Source: Lelliottia wanjuensis
Lineage (GTDB): Bacteria > Pseudomonadota > Gammaproteobacteria > Enterobacterales > Enterobacteriaceae
Assembly (NCBI RefSeq): GCF_030238365.1
Contig: NZ_JASSOT010000047.1
Coordinates: forward strand, 62,001-126,000
DNA: 64,000 nucleotides
Reading direction: 5' to 3'
In this document: piece after piece, positions 59,471-64,000 of the stretch
Numbering within the stretch: position 1 is the stretch's first letter
Layout: each line of letters opens with the position of its first letter
Made by a program: the position numbers and the translations under genes
Notes under the pieces: generated by a model
Told to the model about the DNA's origin: nothing
Databases searched by the model: none
What the model saw: only the letters and a program-made list of their open reading frames with translations

Positions 59471-59770
59471 GTGTGCTGGTTTCTTTATCTTGTCCGAACG
59501 GCCAACAATGCGCTCTACACCGGGATTACCACCGATGTGCCGCGGCGCTTCCTTGAACATCAAACGGGAAAAGGCGCCAAAGCGCTGCGGGGGAAAGGTG
59601 AGCTGACGCTGGCCTTTTCGGCGCACGTGGGTGAGCGCTCGCTGGCGCTGAAGATGGAGTACCGCATTAAACAGCTGACGAAGCGCCAGAAAGAGCGCCT
59701 CGTCGCCGGGGATGGGTCGTTTGAGGCCCTACGCGAGAGCCTGCAAACGGCGCCGGTTAAAAGCGATTGA
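59471..59770 (+). CDS. yhbQ: YhbQ, GIY-YIG nuclease-like protein
   Basis: A 99-residue single GIY-YIG domain protein (E. coli YhbQ is 100). [23 protein letters not shown] carries the motif pair as YLV...[19 protein letters not shown] and [11 protein letters not shown] follow. The start is taken as GTG 59471 (MCWFLYL); the nearby ATG at 59464 is out of frame, and the ribosome site is weak. Its end overlaps the convergent yhbS gene by 14 bases. Confidence 0.9.
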   Translation: MCWFLYLVRTANNALYTGITTDVPRRFLEHQTGKGAKALRGKGELTLAFSAHVGERSLALKMEYRIKQLTKRQKERLVAGDGSFEALRESLQTAPVKSD

Positions 59771-60260
59771 AGTGATCGTGATACTCAACCAGACCGCTGA
59801 CGCCGTTCAGGGCGTCATCCGCCAGGCGATGCACCTGGAAGGCGGTTTCGGTGCCCGGCCAGCGGCAGTGCAGATCGTAAGGCGCGGCAGGCTCAAACCC
59901 TAAGCGACCGTAGAACGCCGGATCGCCGAGCGTCACCACCGCGGCATAGCCAAATTCATTCAGGGAATCGAGCCCTTCATACACCAGCTGGCGCGCCAGC
60001 CCCTGACCGCGATAGTTTTCATCCACGGCCAGCGGGGCCATTCCGACCCACTGCAGATCTTCACCCTGAACGGCGACCGGGCTGAACGCCACATAACCCA
60101 CGACCTGCCCTTCATCGTCCGTCGCGACCAGACCGAGCGTCACCAGACCGTCTTCGCGCAGATCGTGGACCAGTCGGGCCTCGCCGTCTTCCGGGAACGA
60201 CCGACGTAATAATGCATCAATACCTGGGGCATCAATCCCAATTTCAACTCGAATCAGCAT
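59757..60260 (-). CDS. yhbS: YhbS, GNAT-family acetyltransferase
   Basis: A 167-residue GNAT N-acetyltransferase, the same length as E. coli YhbS. The acetyl-CoA loop is [19 protein letters not shown], preceded by WVGMAPLAV. Substrate is not established; in E. coli it has been linked to regulation through small RNAs. Its start overlaps the end of ubiT by seven bases, so the two are one operon. Confidence 0.94.
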   Translation of the reverse strand: MLIRVEIGIDAPGIDALLRRSFPEDGEARLVHDLREDGLVTLGLVATDDEGQVVGYVAFSPVAVQGEDLQWVGMAPLAVDENYRGQGLARQLVYEGLDSLNEFGYAAVVTLGDPAFYGRLGFEPAAPYDLHCRWPGTETAFQVHRLADDALNGVSGLVEYHDHFNRF

Positions 60261-60778
60261 GGCTCACCTACTGAAGTGTGTTTACTTTCAGGCGGGTTTT
60301 TCAGACCAGCCTCAACGAAATCGGCCATTTGCATCAGCACCGTGCGCAGCGCCTTCGGCATCTGATCCAGTTCAATGGCATCCATTAAATTTTTGACGTA
60401 CAGGCCAAGCTCGGTATCGCCTTCAATCACCAGACGACGCTGGAAGAAGAGGGTATCCGGGTCCTGCTTACGGGCGGCAATCATCAGCAGATCGCTGGCG
60501 TTCGCACTGAAACTGACATCCGCTGGGGCGGAATCACTGACCAGCAGCTTGCCGTTCTCAACGGAGGTAAACCAGCGCAGTCCAATGTCACGCACCTCGA
60601 TACTCAGCCAGCGGCCTTCCAGAAACTCCAGCTCGCCCTCTTCCAGCGCCTGGCGGAACTGCCAGCTTAGCACCTGTTGAAGCACCTGACGCTTAAGGGC
60701 GAACGGTGTCAGTTTGACCGGCACGCTCAGCATTGATGGACCAAATTGTACGAGGCGTGAACGCAGTTTTTCCAGCAC
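60254..60778 (-). CDS. ubiT: UbiT, SCP2-domain protein for oxygen-independent ubiquinone synthesis
   Basis: A 174-residue SCP2 lipid-carrier domain protein (formerly YhbT), the same length as E. coli. It works with UbiU and UbiV to make ubiquinone without oxygen, probably by binding isoprenoid intermediates. FALKRQVLQQVLSWQF, DVSFSANASDLLMIAARKQDPDTLFFQRRL (in parts) are SCP2 features. It is divergent from ubiUV across 220 bases. Confidence 0.95.
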   Translation of the reverse strand: MLEKLRSRLVQFGPSMLSVPVKLTPFALKRQVLQQVLSWQFRQALEEGELEFLEGRWLSIEVRDIGLRWFTSVENGKLLVSDSAPADVSFSANASDLLMIAARKQDPDTLFFQRRLVIEGDTELGLYVKNLMDAIELDQMPKALRTVLMQMADFVEAGLKNPPESKHTSVGEPC

Positions 60779-60998
60779 GAGCTTTACTCCCTGATGTCGA
60801 TAATCCCGTTATTTTGCCATATCCGGCAGCCATCGTAGCGGCGTAAATCAACAAACCGTATTGCGACGTCATTGATTATTGGTGTCATCAATACGCCATT
60901 AACTGCCTTAAATCAAAAATTGTCGCGTGGAGGTTAATTAAACTCCCCGTTCGTTAACAATTTTGTGCCCTCTGGGGCAGCGAACGTCAGGATAAATT
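60779..60998. promoter_or_regulatory. ubiT-ubiU divergent control region
   Basis: A 220-base region serving both directions. ubiUV expression is reported to be under Fnr control in E. coli. The best Fnr-like word I see is CTGCC-N4-ATCAA at 60903-60916 (one good half site); a cleaner TTGAT...ATCAA pair at 60872-60891 has a 10-base spacer, too wide for Fnr. AGGTTAATTAAAC and TCAGGATAAATT lie before ubiU. Confidence 0.35.
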
Positions 60999-61994
60999 AT
61001 GGAGCTGCTCTGTCCAGCCGGAAACCTTCCGGCACTTAAGGCGGCCATCGAAAATGGCGCCGACGCGGTCTATATCGGTCTGAAAGATGACACCAACGCC
61101 CGCCATTTTGCTGGTCTGAACTTCACGGAGAAAAAGCTTCAGGAAGCGGTTAACTTCGTCCACCAGCACCGCCGCAAATTACATATCGCCATCAACACCT
61201 TCGCCCATCCCGATGGCTATGCGCGCTGGCAGCGCGCGGTGGATATGGCGGCCCAGCTTGGGGCAGATGCCTTGATTCTGGCCGACCTCGCTATGCTGGA
61301 GTATGCCGCAGAACGCTATCCGCATATTGAGCGCCATGTCTCTGTTCAGGCTTCGGCCACCAACGAGGAGGCCGTGCGTTTCTATCACCGCCACTTCGAC
61401 GTCGCCCGCGTGGTGTTGCCGCGCGTGCTCTCTATTCATCAGGTTAAGCAACTGGCGCGGGTCTCGCCAGTTCCCCTGGAAGTTTTTGCGTTCGGCAGTC
61501 TGTGCATTATGGCGGAAGGCCGTTGCTATCTGTCGTCCTATCTGACCGGCGAATCGCCGAATACCGTCGGGGCCTGCTCCCCTGCCCGCTTTGTGCGCTG
61601 GCAGCAGACGCCGCAAGGGCTGGAATCGCGTCTGAACGACGTGCTGATCGACCGCTACCAGGACGGGGAAAACGCCGGTTATCCGACGCTGTGTAAGGGC
61701 CGCTATCTGGTCGACGGCGAGCGGTATCACGCTCTCGAAGAGCCGACCAGCCTGAACACCCTGGAGCTGCTGCCAGAACTGCTGGCGGCGAATATCGCCT
61801 CGGTGAAAATCGAAGGCCGCCAGCGCAGCCCGGCGTACGTCAGCCAGGTCGCCAAAGTGTGGCGTCAGGCGATTGACCGCTGCATGGCCGATCCGCAGAA
61901 CTATGCGCCCCAACCGACCTGGATGGACACCCTGGGCGCAATGTCCGAAGGCACGCAAACCACGCTTGGCGCGTATCACCGTAAATGGCAGTGA
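60999..61994 (+). CDS. ubiU: UbiU, U32-family protein for oxygen-independent ubiquinone hydroxylation
   Basis: A 331-residue U32 peptidase-family protein, the same length as E. coli UbiU (formerly YhbU). It forms a heterodimer with UbiV and hydroxylates the ubiquinone ring anaerobically using prephenate as oxygen donor. The four cluster Cys are all in place: Cys169 (GSLCIM), Cys176 (EGRCYLS), Cys193 (GACSPARF) and Cys232 (TLCKGRY). MELLCPAGNLPALKAAIENG is the family start. Eight bases separate it from ubiV. Confidence 0.97.
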   Translation: MELLCPAGNLPALKAAIENGADAVYIGLKDDTNARHFAGLNFTEKKLQEAVNFVHQHRRKLHIAINTFAHPDGYARWQRAVDMAAQLGADALILADLAMLEYAAERYPHIERHVSVQASATNEEAVRFYHRHFDVARVVLPRVLSIHQVKQLARVSPVPLEVFAFGSLCIMAEGRCYLSSYLTGESPNTVGACSPARFVRWQQTPQGLESRLNDVLIDRYQDGENAGYPTLCKGRYLVDGERYHALEEPTSLNTLELLPELLAANIASVKIEGRQRSPAYVSQVAKVWRQAIDRCMADPQNYAPQPTWMDTLGAMSEGTQTTLGAYHRKWQ

Positions 61995-62002
61995 GATAAT
62001 CC

Positions 62003-62881
62003 ATGAAATATTCATTAGGACCGGTGCTCTACTACTGGTCAAAAGAGACGCTGGAAGATTTTTACCAGCAGGCGGCGGGCAGCAGCGCCGATACGATTTA
62101 TCTCGGTGAATCCGTGTGCAGCAAGCGTCGTGCAACCAAAGTGGGCGACTGGCTGGATATGGCGAAAACCCTCGCGGGCAGCGGCAAGCAGGTGGTGCTG
62201 TCGACGCTGGCGCTGGTGCAGGCCTCGTCCGAGCTTGGCGAGATTAAGCGCTACGTCGATAACGGCGATTTTCTACTGGAAGCGAGCGATCTTGGCGTGG
62301 TGAATATGTGCGCCGAGCGCAAGCTGCCGTTTGTCGCCGGGCACGCGCTCAACTGCTACAACGCCGTGACGCTGCGCCTGCTGTTGAAACAGGGGATGAC
62401 GCGCTGGTGTATGCCGGTGGAACTGTCCCGCGACTGGCTGGTCAATCTGCTGAATCAGTGCCAAGAGCTGGGCATCCGCGACCAGTTTGAAGTGGAGGTG
62501 TTGAGCTACGGGCATCTGCCGCTGGCCTACTCCGCGCGCTGCTTTACCGCCCGTTCGGAAGATCGCCCGAAAGACGAGTGTGAAACCTGCTGCATCAAGT
62601 ATCCGAACGGCCGCAATATGCTGTCGCAGGAGAACCAACTGGTGTTTGTGCTGAACGGCATTCAGACCATGAGCGGCTATGTTTACAACCTCGGCAACGA
62701 GCTGACGTCGATGCAGGGCGTGGTGGATATGGTGCGTCTGTCGCCGTTAGACACTGACGTCTTTGCGATGCTGGATGCGTTTCGCGCCAACGAAAATGGC
62801 ACCGCGCCATTGCCGCTGAAGGCCAACAGTGACTGTAACGGTTACTGGAGACGCGTGGCAGGGCTGGAGCTGCAGGCCTAA
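62003..62881 (+). CDS. ubiV: UbiV, partner of UbiU
   Basis: A 292-residue U32-family protein, the same length as E. coli UbiV (formerly YhbV). Cluster Cys are Cys39 (ESVCSKR), Cys180 (SARCFTAR), Cys193 and Cys197 (ECETCCIKY); Cys196 is extra. MKYSLGPVLYYWSKETLEDF starts the protein. Second gene of ubiUV. Confidence 0.97.
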   Translation: MKYSLGPVLYYWSKETLEDFYQQAAGSSADTIYLGESVCSKRRATKVGDWLDMAKTLAGSGKQVVLSTLALVQASSELGEIKRYVDNGDFLLEASDLGVVNMCAERKLPFVAGHALNCYNAVTLRLLLKQGMTRWCMPVELSRDWLVNLLNQCQELGIRDQFEVEVLSYGHLPLAYSARCFTARSEDRPKDECETCCIKYPNGRNMLSQENQLVFVLNGIQTMSGYVYNLGNELTSMQGVVDMVRLSPLDTDVFAMLDAFRANENGTAPLPLKANSDCNGYWRRVAGLELQA

Positions 62882-62960
62882 AAAAAGCTCACTTTGTTAA
62901 CAACAAGGGTTAATTTTTAATGCACTATTAAAAGATATGCCGTCGACAAAGTGAGCTGTT

Positions 62961-63968
62961 ATGACTGATAAATCCATTCCCTTTTCGGTGCTCGATCTGG
63001 CGCCGATCCCAGAAGGCTCCTCTGCGCGAGAAGCCTTTTCTCACTCTCTGGATCTCGCCCGTCTCGCGGAACAGCGCGGATATCATCGCTACTGGCTGGC
63101 GGAGCATCACAACATGGTTGGCATCGCCAGCGCCGCGACCTCGGTGCTGATTGGCTATCTGGCCGCGAATACTACCACCCTTCATCTCGGCTCGGGCGGC
63201 GTGATGCTACCGAACCACTCCCCGCTGGTAATTGCCGAGCAGTTTGGCACGCTGAATACCCTTTATCCGGGGCGTATTGATTTAGGGCTTGGCCGTGCGC
63301 CGGGCAGCGATCAGCCGACCATGCGCGCGCTGCGTCGCCATATGAGCGGCGATATTGATAACTTCCCGCGCGATGTGGCGGAGCTGGTGGACTGGTTCGA
63401 TGCGCGCGATCCAAATCCACATGTGCGTCCGGTTCCTGGCTACGGTGAGAAGATTCCCGTATGGCTGTTAGGTTCAAGCCTCTACAGCGCACAGCTGGCG
63501 GCACAGCTCGGCCTGCCGTTTGCGTTCGCCTCCCACTTTGCCCCGGATATGTTGCATCAGGCGCTGCATCTTTATCGCACTAACTTCAAACCGTCAGAGC
63601 GGCTGGAGAAACCGCACGCGATGGTGTGCATCAATATCATTGCCGCCGACAGCAACCGCGATGCGGAATTCCTGTTCACCTCGATGCAGCAGGCCTTCGC
63701 CAAACTGCGTCGTGGCGAAAGCGGGCAGTTGCCGCCACCGGTGGAGAATATGCATCAGCTGTGGTCAGCGTCGGAGCAATACGGCGTGCAGCAGGCGCTG
63801 AGCATGTCGCTGGTGGGCGATAAAGCGAAAGTGCGTCACGGGCTGGAGGCAGTGCTGCGCGAAACGCAGGCCGATGAGATTATGGTTAACGGACAGATTT
63901 TCGATCACCAGGCGCGTTTGCATTCGTTTGATCTGGCGATGCAGGTGAAAGAGGAGTTGTTGGGGTAG
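62961..63968 (+). CDS. yhbW: YhbW, luciferase-like flavin monooxygenase family protein
   Basis: A 335-residue bacterial luciferase-like protein, the same length as E. coli Yhb[40 protein letters not shown], and the [23 protein letters not shown] block are typical of this group. Substrate unknown. It lies 79 bases after ubiV; an AT-rich stretch and GTGAGCTGTT precede its ATG, so it may have its own promoter. Confidence 0.94.
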   Translation: MTDKSIPFSVLDLAPIPEGSSAREAFSHSLDLARLAEQRGYHRYWLAEHHNMVGIASAATSVLIGYLAANTTTLHLGSGGVMLPNHSPLVIAEQFGTLNTLYPGRIDLGLGRAPGSDQPTMRALRRHMSGDIDNFPRDVAELVDWFDARDPNPHVRPVPGYGEKIPVWLLGSSLYSAQLAAQLGLPFAFASHFAPDMLHQALHLYRTNFKPSERLEKPHAMVCINIIAADSNRDAEFLFTSMQQAFAKLRRGESGQLPPPVENMHQLWSASEQYGVQQALSMSLVGDKAKVRHGLEAVLRETQADEIMVNGQIFDHQARLHSFDLAMQVKEELLG

Positions 63969-63972
63969 TTTT

Positions 63973-64000
63973 GTGCCCGGTGGCGCTGCGCTTACCGGGC
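63973..64000 (+). repeat. REP unit at the window end
   Basis: GCCCGGTGGCGCTGCGCTTACCGGGC, one REP palindrome just after the yhbW stop; the element is cut by the window edge. Confidence 0.75.

Noticed and set aside
60872..60891. TTGAT...ATCAA inverted repeat as an Fnr site for ubiT/ubiUV
   Set aside because: The spacer is 10 bases; Fnr sites need 4. Kept only as a note in the control region.

Overview
The window is a contiguous piece of an Enterobacteriaceae chromosome. Most genes are close matches to Escherichia coli K-12 genes in length and sequence. Gene order follows three E. coli backbone blocks: btsT-yjiX-yjiA with yjiN; yhaJ-yhaK-tdc-rnpB-gar-aga; and rsmI-lpoA-yraN-diaA-dolP-yraQ-yraR-yhbOPQS-ubiT-ubiUV-yhbW. 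It is not E. coli itself: a penicillin G acylase gene, a TsgA-like transporter in the xap locus and the altered tdc and aga contents argue against that. From memory the acylase resembles the Kluyvera enzyme most, so a Kluyvera-like genus is a reasonable but unproven guess.

Layout. 1-1779: end of the pyruvate transporter btsT, then yjiX and the GTPase yjiA. 2138-12597: a flexible segment before yjiN holding a YfaZ-like porin, penicillin acylase (pac), a succinate-semialdehyde-type dehydrogenase, an AT-rich orphan membrane protein, and a xanthosine locus (xapA, an MFS transporter, xapR). In E. coli K-12 the yjiA-yjiN interval carries the restriction 'immigration control region'. 12608-16799: tandem REP repeats and a three-gene glycan-degradation locus (a GH105 hydrolase and two unassigned proteins) with three phased CRP-like sites. 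16869-19460: a MarR / HlyD-type adaptor / FUSC-like membrane protein operon. 19641-21346: yhaJ and yhaK.

21424-23365: an AT-rich type I Thoeris anti-phage system (thsA SIR2-SLOG and thsB TIR) between yhaK and the tdc operon. 23697-30143: a Spy/CpxP-like periplasmic protein and tdcBCDE for anaerobic threonine/serine breakdown, with activator tdcA at 30244-31185. 31887-33806: a chemoreceptor. 34624-35000: RNase P RNA with a partial tandem duplication of its 3' end and terminator.

35033-41305: the galactarate/glucarate pathway (garPLRK and divergent garD). 41433-50906: the N-acetylgalactosamine/galactosamine regulon (agaR; kbaZ-agaVWEF; agaS-kbaY-agaBCD) with seven AgaR-like operators but no agaA or agaI. 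50943-51953: a Fic protein. 51957-63968: the conserved block from rsmI to yhbW, covering rRNA methylation, the peptidoglycan synthase activator LpoA, DiaA, DolP, YraQ/YraR, YhbO-S, and the oxygen-independent ubiquinone proteins UbiT/U/V.

The clearest accessory systems are Thoeris, penicillin acylase, and the partly unassigned glycan locus. I see no tRNA, CRISPR array, integrase or insertion sequence. A wholly undescribed system is not proven; the best candidates are the 324- and 557-residue proteins of the glycan locus and the orphan membrane protein at 7117.
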